A DNA stretch of 64,000 nucleotides from Saccharomycopsis crataegensis (taxonomy: Eukaryota; Ascomycota; Saccharomycetes; Ascoideales; Saccharomycopsidaceae), in assembly GCF_037102585.1 (NCBI RefSeq), contig NW_027043838.1, positions 62,001 through 126,000 of the forward strand, given 5' to 3'. The notes under the pieces are model-generated. The model searched no databases. It saw nothing but the letters and a program-made list of their open reading frames with translations, and had not been told where the DNA came from. Below are positions 50,801-59,978 of the stretch, piece by piece. Position 1 is the stretch's first letter. Each line of letters begins with the position of its first letter. Position numbers and translations under genes: made by a program.

Positions 50801-50985
50801 AAGGATTGGGAGATGGGGATATTGAAAATGTTAGAATTCTGGCAGTAAGAATTACTGGTAAGATGTTACAGGTCAGTGGTAATGATGGATTCAAGAAGCA
50901 GGTAGTGAGTGATTTGCAGAGTTTACACGATAGTGATTCATCAAGTATAATCAAGGTAGAAGTATTGAATGTCTTAAATTTATAA
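44866..50985 (+). CDS. ECM29: proteasome-associated HEAT-repeat scaffold Ecm29
   Basis: A 2,039-residue all-helical HEAT-repeat protein that binds 26S proteasomes, tethers core and regulatory particles and checks faulty assemblies (known for Ecm29). The N-terminus KVELRITLA, then NLAVFLPPLILKLSS and VRTKILKFLGHLM, is the family start. Conserved blocks include the RKACCIWLLSLVQYCG helix pair, ALWASRKGVAFGLSNIM, REWRTRQATTTAMIDLLQ and LSDRNETVAFAYAYAAGHLCR. An acidic run (SDSSDDDDEEEE...) is coded at about 50392-50442 within a loop before the last repeats. It is slightly longer than S. cerevisiae Ecm29 (1,868). It is a single uninterrupted exon. Confidence 0.95.
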   Translation: MDAELNLIDKVELRITLASSNESFEKNLAVFLPPLILKLSSKFREVRTKILKFLGHLMIRINSSEDILLPIEKLLDQAKSPVGLPESGVVDSATIDNFNQVKLYSYLFVCKGLERESDESKFLSYIPLTIECLEKQLGISKLRLSSSNGMVTSRCFNVLLKLFGRIGEKTWKNLQTSKIKISDSLVYNNSGGFTKDFLKLNSNLESCTFILDQFSKLFLLLPTPNTSANNDGPLQFYFCPGLTNDEVKFLTYDAGSTFNYQSLLDLRIKILLFLQLIDFEVFNETQSFEKIESLRFLLLSFAGCDNSSNINSLASSLLRRIPHITSESSLLNNDFLINKCTEYYGGDDSRKPVPVLIQECILSSVFCKSKESLNLPDNVLVEIVTKGFQASSSNTTQGNYHLKLKKSSLVFSKYIANSSTSTKHQFILTITATIMNGILEDGWPRMQVSAANTPAVRLSLITQIRRLQYETLSDLISSDPSLLIHSESDEDLKYLKFFFNSLKGEEPDNISIVQDSLGKLINKFAAKFNELNGITKSELGARLKAFFKDLLARDMDSTILDGDDDIIMANTEHSRSISSSTSAFRYLSLKFINALFDYDDVEARFLNLYGTYAHNRYDVIEVAQKGLNPYWFNINKSSLNIYSSETDGEKTTRELLGMNTIENLNFPTFKKLIKQLKTELLFLQKHPNTSLLIDILYPAFEYLLKILVTESVHNSGKSGTVLTIDEDWDFRTMKALELDDKVRYLLVTYLGGDASSDSIIFYLQMVADCYFSRNNLIDNTKFSRIGEFVINDGSSPINIQSFNQVYTNIARYGNIFNNLISLCSANILSQISYMQGEDPLSANLMMNLISINIKDLKKEKYNKTFFARLIQEQSLGTLAKTIGILISSTSSVFKSDVSNLLQPLTEDVVNDNNFNDFVISRLVIAASILGRSTFTNNTSLDNIVGVEEAVKFLHVFYHKLKQNYDNKNWRHFEASLDALNDLCRYGAININNAEIRDTINNIQSLVELKVKKCDEKSVLSWAYLSLVSQEFNESADKYIQILYDTHISKQVEYLFASGEALTILACGWDSKVLIKSFDIQGYSLPRGRFMNESSESSKLDTVLKTVLKGCANTKPSLRKACCIWLLSLVQYCGHLPVIKANAKEIHVAFMRYLASSDDIVQEAASTGLGLIYEMGDFDLKESLVKGLMKSFTGSASSVKLTAGTISEDTELFEPGILNTPDGSISTYKDILNLATDMGDPSLVYKFMSLTKSSALWASRKGVAFGLSNIMSKSNLENMLQSNDELAKRLVVKLYRYRFDPNENVSRSMNDIWNILVPNSSKIIELNSDAILKELLASIGNREWRTRQATTTAMIDLLQIIPVEKYQNNLEDIWTMAFRSIDDIKESVRESGTKLTKYLSNSLIKSIENSHTSSKNYEKILGKLIPFLIGTKGVLSSVDEVRSFSMKIIIKLCMKAGDSLKPFIPGLVEELLVLMSTLEPQIVNYLALNADKYNLKSSDIDAKRLNSVGHSPVMEAIERMMDLLIDDDLIKEFINKLNSAIKRSVGLPSKVAGSKVIVTLVVKHLPILKESHASVLMKTCTNQLSDRNETVAFAYAYAAGHLCRVAKIKTILNYGNFLKDLYFDYKDDKDRKIAAFGCEAIAKYSTDNFNKVSSFFLPLAFVCQHDDVKEISEIFKTVWTENTGGKSAVKLYIDEIAEIVSTHLQSQQYLIRQVCAKAIAQACILMSGSAIDGKIIGLNDAMVDKLFTILIEACKGRGWKGKEIILDALVTFTENFKSGARSSFPWYEKIEKILLQEAKRRGKNQIQSLKSLGKLVSIFPSTELYNQEIELIRPYFYDSYYENSDSSDDDDEEEEEEEEESSNKKIKTEKQYSKSSAINLQREAVLILLISTLCNSFSIIDSTNGTIPLNLIKAYFTEIAPQVFNLAHVTPTWRTKIAICENTGILIDKIVSHNDEGSLTGKIYLPKEDLRGFYQVIKAQGLGDGDIENVRILAVRITGKMLQVSGNDGFKKQVVSDLQSLHDSDSSSIIKVEVLNVLNL

Positions 50986-51283
50986 AGTTAAATTTTCAGT
51001 CTTTTTCTTTGTTGTCGGCTTATTTTAGCTTTGCTTTTTTTTTCTTCATCTGCTTTTAGTGCAAGACTATACAATTTGAATTTTAAATATTTTTTTCTTA
51101 TAAGTCACTCGTACGAATATATAAAATGAAATGAATGTGAGAAATAAATGAAAGAATAGTGGTATTGTAAATGGAACACAAAGTTATAATATATGGAAGG
51201 AAGGGAAAATATAAATTTTCCAGTAGTAAATACAAAATTAACCTAAAGGCTATGATAATAATACAAATAAACCAATAAATAAA
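50986..51283. other. convergent 3' region ECM29 / WD gene
   Basis: AT-rich, 298 bp, nothing seen. Confidence 0.35.
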
Positions 51284-54169
51284 TCACATAGTTAACTGGT
51301 TGCCGCAGTCTTGACAAACTTTAACCACATCACTGCTACCTTTATACTGGGCTTTTCGGTAAGATATTTTTGTACCGTCACACACGTCACAAACCTGCTG
51401 CCGCGGCTTGCTTGACTCATCAGATCGATCTTTTGACCCTGACCTGCCCCTCAATAATGAAGAGATTGACCCATTGCTGAGTGAGTACAATGAGCCATTC
51501 TTTTTCAATGGCGGCATGAAACGATCATTCTTGATGTCTGGATAGACACCGCCATGGGGCTGTTCAGCAGCAAGACCTTTTATCGTGGCAAAACTTTTGT
51601 TAGCTTCCAATGCGTCATTACCAATGGTCTCATCAACGGATTTTGGATGAGCAAAGCTTGATCTACTGAGGTTCCGCAATCCCAAGAACGATCGGTGTGG
51701 TAACTCAACCTGTACTTCAATATCTCCACCGCCGTCAATTATATCGTGAGGCAACATTGCATCTTGTGATATCTCAGCTCGAAGATCATTGCTACTGGTA
51801 GGGCTGGGCAATCCATCATCATACACCTTTTTCTGTTTTTTCAATCTCCGGTATTTAGTTCTTCTGGACTTGGAACGAGTGCCACATTTCCCAACCTTGC
51901 CCTCCTCGTCAATACTCAAATTCGTCATCCTATGACTAATAAGATAGCTTTGATAGCCTTCAAGTTTTTTCAAGAACGGTTCTAGATTGAGTTTCCCAAG
52001 TTCATGGTGATGGTGATGTCGGTGGCACTTTTTCCATCTAGAAGGGCATAATTCCTCTTGTAAAAGGTTTCTAATAGATGATGCTGAGTCAACCCTAAAC
52101 ACTCTAATTTTCCCCTTCTTGTCTCCAGACACAATAATTGGAAATTTTAAAGGGTCAATCAAAGTAAATATGGAATCTGGATCAAAATTGGAATTTTTCA
52201 AGTGACTGATTAAATCAGAACCACGCTTAGAACATGTTTCATTGAAGAAATTAAGGTTTTTCCCCACATATTCAGCCGAGGAATTAGACGGATCTTGGCT
52301 ATCAAGTGATTTTCCAGAAGTGACTCTTCTTAATAATGTCTCCGTGTTTTTGTTGGGAGAACTTTTTGAAGAGCTTGAGGCCAAAATTTCTTCGAAAGTA
52401 CGATTCAAATCATAAATTGGATCATTGGATAAATAAAGCAAATTTTTGGCTCTCTCTGGAACAAACACTGCGCTAGTAACACATGAACTGTGACCATGGA
52501 ATGAGTAAAAATTGTCGTTTTTCACATTTTCCGGAAGATCTGGATCTCCAAGTTTGACTGGTGTAGATGTAGATTTATGATTCTTGAATAAGTGAATTCC
52601 TTTGGATTTCTTTGCAGACTCTAAAACTTCGGGATCATTGACATCCCACAAATAAATCATTTGATCTTCTGATCCCGAAAGCACAATTTTATGATTATTA
52701 GATATGACCGCCGTTGCTTGTGATGATTTATTTTGTAAACCTTTAAACTTCACTAGTAGCTTCTTATGCGTACAACTGTACAATCGCACTCTTGAATCAT
52801 TGGTGGTGACCAACGCTCTGACTTCCGAACTGCCATCTTCCAAAGGTTCTTCAAAACACTGCAACCCTGAGATTTTTGCATTGCTGGAATTAGAGATATA
52901 GCCCTTTTTCAAATCAAACAGAAATTTCGATAGCAACCCCCTGGTTTCAAATGCAAAAACCATTCCATTGATTGTTCCGACAATCACATAATCTCCTTTT
53001 GGGTAAAATTCACAAGCAGTGATCATATGGCTGACCTCACTTTGATAACTGATATTTTTATCCAAAATTGACCACAAGCGAACTTTTTTATCTAAAGAGC
53101 CACTGACAAAGAAGCGATCATCTGCAGGGTGGAACTTGGCACAGGTGACAAAGTCCAGGTGCTCGTACACCTGTAAGCATTCATTCCTGTCAACATGCCA
53201 CAATCTCACAGTTCTATCCATCGATGACGAAAGTAAAAAATTGTTTTTTGACCAATCTAGTGACAAAATATCGTGAGAGTGCCCGACAAATTCTTTGAAT
53301 GGCTCATCATGAAACAACGGAGCGTATAACGACCCAGAATTCGAGTTCGAGCCAGTACAGAAAGATGGTTTTTTATTTGCACTATTGCTATTAGTGTTAT
53401 TACTGGCGTTCGAACTAGAAGAAAAACGGCTTTCCAATTTCGGGCTGGTTAGATTGGCAGCATCATTGGAATTCCTCTTCGACTTTGTTGGAGTCAGCTG
53501 TTTCAAATCATCATTGGCATGTTCATGTTCATATTTCAACCGATCTAAAGGAGAAGAAATAACCTTATAGATTCGGATAACAGGGTCCTTACCTGCGGCT
53601 GCTAAATATTTGCCATCCGGAGAGAACTTCAAACACCATAAGGCATCACCATCATCGACACTTGATCCCGAGCCGGTCCTACGGTGAGCTTTTGACGGGT
53701 TAGTATTGTGATTACCAGCATTGGCAGTACTTAGGCTGCTCCGGCTGCTCCTGCTGCTGCCAGTGCTAGTACTACCACCGCTTTTGTATTTCGATCCCGA
53801 ACTGGAAACTCCCCCACCGCTACTGGGTGTACTACTTGATATTGAGGTCCGTAAGCTTTGGGATGGCTTGGTGGTATCCAACTCTTGAGCAAGGAACAAA
53901 CGCTTGAGGATTGAAGTCTTGGGTTTCAGTTTATGGGATACCTTGATATACTTTGGCTGGACAAACAACTTGTAGATATCAGGGTCTTCATCGTACGGGT
54001 ATTCTTCGGGCAATTGCTCATCGCCGCCACCCGTACCGTATAAGCGTCGAGGAAACGACAGGCTGACGGCACTTGATGGTTCACTAAGCGGGGGGGAATC
54101 TATTCTGGAAGATTTTGTTTTGCCTATACTGGGGTCAGGGCCCCTCATATGAATAGCAGAGATGACCAT
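51284..54169 (-). CDS. DGR2: WD40 protein of the Dgr2/Laf1 (WDR44-like) family
   Basis: A 961-residue WD-repeat protein, apparently the single counterpart of the S. cerevisiae paralogues DGR2 and YMR102C/LAF1. The N-terminal 165 residues are disordered except for YIKVSHKLKPK and LKRLFLAQEL, a conserved block. The propeller starts at ALWCLKFSPDGKYLAAAGKD (about 176) and continues through FVGHSHDILSLDWS, SSSMDRTVRLWHV, VTCAKFHPADDRFFVSGSLD, ITACEFYPKGDYVIVG, SGSEDQMIYLWDV and HGHSSCVTSAVF. This long-insert propeller is typical of WDR44 relatives. The C-terminus has two CxxC pairs (927-930 and 952-955) that could bind zinc. Several His-rich and basic stretches lie in the tail. The cellular role is not settled. 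Confidence 0.82.
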   Translation of the reverse strand: MVISAIHMRGPDPSIGKTKSSRIDSPPLSEPSSAVSLSFPRRLYGTGGGDEQLPEEYPYDEDPDIYKLFVQPKYIKVSHKLKPKTSILKRLFLAQELDTTKPSQSLRTSISSSTPSSGGGVSSSGSKYKSGGSTSTGSSRSSRSSLSTANAGNHNTNPSKAHRRTGSGSSVDDGDALWCLKFSPDGKYLAAAGKDPVIRIYKVISSPLDRLKYEHEHANDDLKQLTPTKSKRNSNDAANLTSPKLESRFSSSSNASNNTNSNSANKKPSFCTGSNSNSGSLYAPLFHDEPFKEFVGHSHDILSLDWSKNNFLLSSSMDRTVRLWHVDRNECLQVYEHLDFVTCAKFHPADDRFFVSGSLDKKVRLWSILDKNISYQSEVSHMITACEFYPKGDYVIVGTINGMVFAFETRGLLSKFLFDLKKGYISNSSNAKISGLQCFEEPLEDGSSEVRALVTTNDSRVRLYSCTHKKLLVKFKGLQNKSSQATAVISNNHKIVLSGSEDQMIYLWDVNDPEVLESAKKSKGIHLFKNHKSTSTPVKLGDPDLPENVKNDNFYSFHGHSSCVTSAVFVPERAKNLLYLSNDPIYDLNRTFEEILASSSSKSSPNKNTETLLRRVTSGKSLDSQDPSNSSAEYVGKNLNFFNETCSKRGSDLISHLKNSNFDPDSIFTLIDPLKFPIIVSGDKKGKIRVFRVDSASSIRNLLQEELCPSRWKKCHRHHHHHELGKLNLEPFLKKLEGYQSYLISHRMTNLSIDEEGKVGKCGTRSKSRRTKYRRLKKQKKVYDDGLPSPTSSNDLRAEISQDAMLPHDIIDGGGDIEVQVELPHRSFLGLRNLSRSSFAHPKSVDETIGNDALEANKSFATIKGLAAEQPHGGVYPDIKNDRFMPPLKKNGSLYSLSNGSISSLLRGRSGSKDRSDESSKPRQQVCDVCDGTKISYRKAQYKGSSDVVKVCQDCGNQLTM

Positions 54170-55337
54170 GGGACAATTGATTGAAGTTGCAAAAAAAAAT
54201 GTACTTATGTCAATTTTGAAGATCCCGAAGCCAAAGACCTAAAAGACCCTAATCCGAAATGAGCAACAGAAAGGAAAAGAGAACAATTGATTTTTGAAGA
54301 ATTGCCGTGATATATGGGGATAGTAACAAGAAGATTGAAATAATTGTATTAATTTGAAATATTTAATTGAGCTAATGGGTAAAGGAAATATATAGAGAAA
54401 GAACGGCTGGGTTATAATCTCCCGGTTGCTGGCAGCCTCTCATTTTGAGAGGAAGGGTAACACACATCCCCCTCCACCTTTTTAGACTTATATATATATA
54501 TATATCTTATTCACGATATTATTAATAGCATTAATATTACTAGATCTGTTCTGTTCTATTTCTTATATTCTTTATTAGATAGTTAACATTTATATGAGCG
54601 TTGAGTTACTCGCTCGTTCACCACGGGATCATTAGCAAAGAAATAGGTAGTAAATAGAACGGATCTACCAGGTTTCAAAAAATTTTAGTTACCTTCTACT
54701 CCTTGTAGAAGCCAATGTTCCATAAGCATCCATGGTGCATTTATTTCTTGGAAAATACGAAGGTGTTTGGGCTTTCAAGCAAGAGATGTGTTCTTTGTAT
54801 ACATGATATCAGCAAGGTACATGGAAATTCCTACTTGCAATCGATAACTTCATCGCCCAAATAAGCATTTGCCGTTACAAGCCTCAGCAATATAAAGATA
54901 TATAACTCTATCAACTATTCATTATTCAACGATAGCAACGTAATCCTGCACCAACTGTATCTTAACACCTAAAGACAAGCAACTTCCCCAAATTAATCTT
55001 AGAAATCCAAGGCCAAAAAACATATGTATGCAAGCTCTAAACATTAATAGCTAAAAGAAAAGGACCCTGAACTAAAGATTCTTACTCAAAAATGAACTGA
55101 AAAAAAAAAAAAAAGGAAAAGAAGAAGAAAACCGAGAGAAAAAAAAGGGACAAATATCAAGTAAAAAGTGTATGTATGTAATAAGCAAATCCAAAGATAA
55201 ACAAAAATAAAACAAAAGTAAAAAAAGATGAATAAACAGTATATAGTATAGTATAGTATAAAAAGAAAAAAATAAAAATAAAAATAATGAACTGAAACCA
55301 TTCTACCAAACCATCAAGCAAAACTCACAAAATCCAC
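54170..55337. other. 1.2-kb intergenic upstream of the WD gene
   Basis: The proximal part should hold the promoter of the WD gene. A (TA)n tract lies at 54491-54505. GAGCG and CGCTC at 54597-54616 can pair as a small hairpin. The 55098-55290 part is A-rich 3' flank of TDA7. No tRNA or open gene was found. Confidence 0.4.
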
Positions 55338-57155
55338 TTAAACTTCCATATCATTATTGATGAATGGTTCACCACTGGAAGCACTTTCGTAAGATCTTCT
55401 CTTATTGTATTCAGTGTCGTTGGCAAATTTGTCAATATACCCGAAATTATTGTTTTCATCATTGACATGATTTTGAGAAGACTTTCTAGGTTTCGGAGGA
55501 GCAGGAGGGGCTCTTCTAGTGTCCGATCCATTGTCATATTCAAAGTCGTGTGTACTGAAGGATGATTCCGTCAGAGATGATGATTCTATATCATCGACAG
55601 AGCCTTCCACTTCAAACGGATTCTCAGTACTATAATAATTACGCAACCCAGATCTTTCGTACCGACGGCTTTGGAATCCACCACTTTTAGAATAGAAATT
55701 TTGACTTTTAGTCTTTCTAGGAGGCGGCCGTTTAGGAATTTCCTTTTTATCAATCGTGCTGTTAGCATATTCTGGAGTTTCCTTTGGTGATGAGAGACCC
55801 AATTTAGAATTCCCATCAATCGAGCTCTTCCTTGACTTGTTATAGAAAATGGAGCCTGAAGATGCCAACGATGATCTTCTCGATGAGTTCAAACTCTCAT
55901 TGCTTTCCTCGTAAACTGTATCAATCACTCTATTTCTTGAATAATGTTGGTTGTGTGATTTGGCGTTCTTTTTCTCAGGTTCGTTCCCATTATCCGACTT
56001 CTTTAAAGAAAGCCCTTGTAAAAGATTATCCCTCATAGCAAACAACCCATTATCACTTCCGGCAGTACTCGCTGTGCAAGTGCTAACTGTTGTTGAAGGC
56101 ACGCTATTTATAGTCAAGTTACTATCGGCAGAAAGTCTTCTAAGAGTTTCGGGGCGAGATTTCTTGAATTTGCCAACCAATCTATCAAAACGGCTCTTCT
56201 CCAAAACCTCATTATTGATTATATCGCTAGAGTCATTCTTAGGGTCTTTAGAATCTGGCATTGTAGCAGACTTTTCATTGAATGGGTTTGCTGACCGCTT
56301 TGATCCGAATAACAATGTAGGGCTCTTCTTTTTGCATAACCAAATCACAATAAAAAGCACCACAAGGAATCCACCAATAGAGCCAGTGATTCCCCCTGCA
56401 AGTTTTGGGACATTGTCAGTTTTAGTGTCCTCGTTTAAAATGTTATGTTTATAATAGTCTGAGTTAACCGTAATGGTTGCAAAGTTTGACAAGCTAATTT
56501 GGGTATCTAAATCATAAGTCGTTACGATGACGGTTGTAGGGACGCTAGCTTCAAAAGTTGTAGTTGTTCCGGTGACCTCATATGGCTGAGTATAAACATA
56601 GCCAAATGTCGTTAGTTGTGGTTGAGTTACCACTAATATCGTAGAATAATCGGTCTTGTAGAGGACACTTTTATCCATGGAGTATGCTTGGGTGACCGTC
56701 AATGTTTCTGTGTGGACGGATGTGTAGTTGTTTTTGATATCCGATGATGAGGATGATGATGATGATGATGACAATGTAGATAAAAAGGTAGAAGTAGTCA
56801 AGTTTCCAGAGGGTATTGAGAGAGTAGTGATAATTGACACCTGGGATGCTGATATTGAGGAAGTTGTTGATTGGTGGTCTTTTGTTGTTGAAGATTCGTG
56901 ACTGGATAATGTGGAGGAGTCTGTTGTTGTGATAGTAGACGACTTGTCAGTTTCCAGAAACAGTGAAACAGAATTTGATATCACTCCGATAGACGACTCG
57001 TAGCTCAGTGATTGGCCAGAAGATATGAATAAAAGGACCTCACTTTCTGTACTAGTAGAACTGCTGGTGGAATCGGATGCCTGGGTATATGCTTTATTTA
57101 CTGAGGTAGTTAGCAGTTGGCTAGCCAGGAAATCCGAGTCGCTCTCATATTGTTG

Positions 57156-57198
<43 letters not shown>

Positions 57199-57305
57199 AG
57201 AGTGTTGGATTTCGAGCTTGCTGTTGATGATACTGACTCCGTCCTCGAAGCCGAGGAGGTGGTGAGGACGACAGAGTCGTCGTCGTTACGCTTGTCTAGT
57301 GTCAT
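55338..57305 (-). CDS. TDA7: Tda7-like Ser/Thr-rich single-pass membrane protein
   Basis: A 655-residue protein. Residues 1-200 are extracellular-type, dominated by Ser/Thr (a 14-Ser run near 37-50). A conserved juxtamembrane module follows, YVYTQPYEVTG then TTTTFEASVPTTVIV, and DYYKHNI, matching S. cerevisiae Tda7 (YTQTYDIT..., FYQHWL). One membrane span at about 303-324 precedes a KKK stop-transfer. The cytosolic half has NPFNEKS, a PPPRK and a PPAPPKPRK proline motif. No signal peptide is visible; S. cerevisiae Tda7 also lacks one, so a reverse signal-anchor topology (N-out) is likely. A hydrophobic stretch coded just upstream lies in a frame with a stop and is not part of this frame. Molecular function is unknown. 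Confidence 0.75.
57160..57193 (+). repeat. (GAT)n microsatellite coding a poly-Ser run in TDA7
   Basis: A run of GAT units on the plus strand, read as TCA codons on the minus strand, encodes the Ser tract. A shorter copy of the same kind lies near 56746-56770. Confidence 0.8.
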
Positions 57306-57753
57306 TAGGCAGGCTCTTGGGGTTCAAGCAGGTAGCAATAGCGAGAACAACGGGAGGTATGGGATAAGATATATGTAGAAATATAACACTATCTATCTAT
57401 CTATATATAAATATGATATAAAGATTGAGTATCCTTTTTTTTTCTTCTGTTTTTTTCCCTCTCCTTTTTTTTTTTACCCTGTGCGCGCACAATGTATACG
57501 AATATTCCGGGATCCTCGTTACATTGTTATTAATAACTACTAATATTCTATATTACTATATAATCTGATGAAAGGGAAAAAGCTGAGATACAAAATTAAA
57601 ATCACTGCCATCTCAACTCTACAGAGTTGCCCATGAAACAAAAAAACAATTTAAATTACATTTGGCATAAATAAACAGTAGACATAAAAAAAATATACAC
57701 TAGAAAACACCCTATAACTCAATTCTCTCGTAGATTGCGATAGTATCAACAAA
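57306..57753. other. intergenic TDA7 upstream / NOP13 3' flank
   Basis: Holds T-runs (57435-57475) and a CTAT repeat at 57391-57406. No gene. Confidence 0.4.
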
Positions 57754-59010
57754 TCAGTCAAACTTGATTTTTTTACCAGTCGATTGCACGATTGCTGCTG
57801 AGCCTCTTTGGGCACTGGCAAGGGCCACACTACTCTTGACTCTTCTGTTCTTGTTATTGTTGTTATTATTGTCTCTGAAGCCTCCAGTTGGCTTTGGTCT
57901 CTTGTACACTGGGGCACTACTGCTGCTGCTGCTGCTGTTGCTGTCATGGGTGTCATTTCTGTGTTCGCTTTGTGCGGATTGATCAAAACGATCTTCAAAG
58001 CTTCTCTTTTTGGTGGTTGGGTTACGTTTGCTTCGGTCTTCCCCGTACTGGAGCTTCAACATTCTTCCCATAAGTTTTTTGCATAGTTTGTCTTTCAATG
58101 CCTTGGTTGCTGACTCAACTTCTGTGAAATCAACAAACCCGAACCCTTTACATTTCCCACTATCTTCAAAAGTCGCCATTCTGATTCTGAAGATTTCTCC
58201 ACAGTGTCTGAAATGCTTCTCAAGATCGTCATCGGTAGTTTCAAAAGACAAGTTCCCGACAAATAAGATACGCGATGGAGTGCCAAACTCGATTTCTTGT
58301 GCTTTGCTGATTTCTGGTCTTCCTTTGAAATCGGTACCACTCTTAATCAACAAGTTTCTACCATTCAAAATAGTTTCAGATAATCCCACCGCTGCCTTCA
58401 TTTGTTCCTCGGTCTTGAAATCAATATAGGCAAAACCTTTGATTTTCTTTGGGTTGGTTTTCTGTTTTGGCATTTTTATTCTGGTGAAATTCTCTTCTTC
58501 GATAACCTGTGGATGTTTTTCAGAGTCTTCATCGTGTAAGACCTTTGATTTGGCAATGATGAAATCCTTGAGCTCTTTTTCGGTAGTGTCGAAAGACAAA
58601 TTTCCTACCCAAACGTTGAAAACCACATTGGCTTCTTCTTCTTTTTCTTCATCAACGGTCTTGATTTTTGGGGTTTCAAGCTTTTTCTTTGGGATTTTTT
58701 CAAGCTTCCCTTTCTTGAGCAATCTTTTTTCTTTCTTAGAAAGTGGGACTGGCTCGTCAAGTTTGATATCGATTTCTTCGAATTTATCAACTGGGGCTTT
58801 TTTTGAGATTTCTACTTGTGAAGATTCATTCTCCGAAGATTCATTAGCTGATGGAGTTTCCTCGACTTCTTTCTCTGTCTTTTCCTTCTTTTCCTTTTTG
58901 TCCTTCTTCTCCTTCTTCTCCTTCTTCTCCTTCTTTTCCTTCTTTTCCTTCTTTTCCTTCTTCTCCTTCTTCTCCTTCTTTAAATCCTTGATCTTATCTT
59001 CTTTACTCAT
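57754..59010 (-). CDS. NOP13: nucleolar RRM protein Nop13
   Basis: A 418-residue pre-rRNA-associated protein. A lysine/glutamate array (11-49, KKEKKEK units) is followed by an acidic stretch. RRM1 has RNP2 WVGNLSF 134-140 and RNP1 KGFAYIDF 191-198, separated by an unusually long loop, as in Nop13. RRM2 has LFVGNLSF 249-256 and KGFGFVDF 288-295. The C-terminus is basic and Asn/Ser-rich (nuclear/nucleolar localisation). The closest alternatives, Nop12 and Gar2-type proteins, differ in RRM spacing or carry RGG tails. Length is close to S. cerevisiae Nop13 (403). Confidence 0.9.
   Translation of the reverse strand: MSKEDKIKDLKKEKKEKKEKKEKKEKKEKKEKKEKKDKKEKKEKTEKEVEETPSANESSENESSQVEISKKAPVDKFEEIDIKLDEPVPLSKKEKRLLKKGKLEKIPKKKLETPKIKTVDEEKEEEANVVFNVWVGNLSFDTTEKELKDFIIAKSKVLHDEDSEKHPQVIEEENFTRIKMPKQKTNPKKIKGFAYIDFKTEEQMKAAVGLSETILNGRNLLIKSGTDFKGRPEISKAQEIEFGTPSRILFVGNLSFETTDDDLEKHFRHCGEIFRIRMATFEDSGKCKGFGFVDFTEVESATKALKDKLCKKLMGRMLKLQYGEDRSKRNPTTKKRSFEDRFDQSAQSEHRNDTHDSNSSSSSSSAPVYKRPKPTGGFRDNNNNNNKNRRVKSSVALASAQRGSAAIVQSTGKKIKFD
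58862..58981 (-). repeat. minisatellite coding the Lys-rich array of NOP13
   Basis: Tandem 9-bp units (TCCTTCTTC / TCCTTCTTT on the plus strand) encode repeated KKE in the NOP13 N-terminus. The repeat is likely to vary in copy number between strains. Confidence 0.8.
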
Positions 59011-59220
59011 ATTGACTTATAATATACGATAACAACAACAATAATAATAATAATAATATAAAAATAAAAATAGAAATAGAAATAAAAATAATAAAACAAT
59101 AACAAAAGCTTTTGTAATTGTAAATAACTAGCAAAAATCTTTTTGCTGAATAAATTTTCACTAAAAAAAAAAAAAAAAAAAAAGATTCTACCGTCCGGAT
59201 GGTTCCCATCCTCATCCTTC
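59011..59220. promoter_or_regulatory. NOP13 proximal upstream
   Basis: An (AAT)n-type stretch at 59031-59056 and a 22-base A-run at 59162-59183 precede the repeat copy. No gene. Confidence 0.4.
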
Positions 59221-59628
59221 TTTTTATTTCCGGTTTCACGTGAGACGGTGAAATGACAACAGAAAAGCAAAGGGAGGAAGGAAGGAAGAGTTGACTTCTT
59301 GATCTTATATCGATACTTATCTTCCCTCGATCTCGCGTTAGATACGTGATAAGAAGATCAGATGCTATCACCGTAATTAGTCTCTAACTATTCGATAGAA
59401 CACACAACTCAAACAAGTGGCTCGTATTTAACAACTTGTTATTAGGCTGAATTAACGGTAATAAATCAAAGAAGGTAAATGTATTAAATGAATAATAATA
59501 ATAAATAATAGGATTGGTTCTTGTCTTCTAATAATAATAATAACAATAATAATAAGGAAGACAAAGAATTTAACGTGATAAAATGTAAAGTGGGATGGCC
59601 ATATTCGCAGTATGTACGACAGTACAAT
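59221..59628 (-). repeat. dispersed repeat copy B (solo-LTR-like), inverted
   Basis: Inverted copy of the element at 33886-34261, about 408 bp. It is longer because of extra (AAT)n units and a GGAA duplication. The core TTAACAACTTGTTATTAGGC, GGCTCGTATTTAACAAC and GATCTCGCGTTAGATACG segments are identical in both. It has a CACGTG at 59237-59242. It lies between NOP13 and the secreted-protein gene, with no internal element region. Family undetermined; young by its similarity to copy A. Confidence 0.75.
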
Positions 59629-59942
59629 CTAGATCGCTCTACTTTCTAATAATGTATGGTGGTGTCCTCATTAAAATAATATATTTGCACCGCTAAAAGA
59701 ATAATAAGAGATAATTGTTTGAAAGGAAGCCCGGTGTAAGTTATATTATGGCAATATCATCCCAAAAGGGTCCACGGAAAACCCATGGCATTTGCCTCTT
59801 TCTAATTGTGGAATGTGCATTCTAATGGATCGATGAGGCGCAACATCAACCCATGAATGTTGTATTATATCAGGGAGGTCTTTTCCCTAGATTTTATTAC
59901 TAGCACCATTGTTAATAATGGGTATTTATAAGTAACAACAGC

Positions 59943-59973
<31 letters not shown>
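59629..59973 (+). promoter_or_regulatory. upstream of the secreted-protein gene with (AAT)n
   Basis: Ends in an (AAT)11 run (59943-59975) that abuts and merges with the ATG at 59974, so the whole immediate 5' leader is microsatellite. GGGTATTTATAAG near 59920 is TATA-like. Confidence 0.5.
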
Positions 59974-59978
<5 letters not shown>

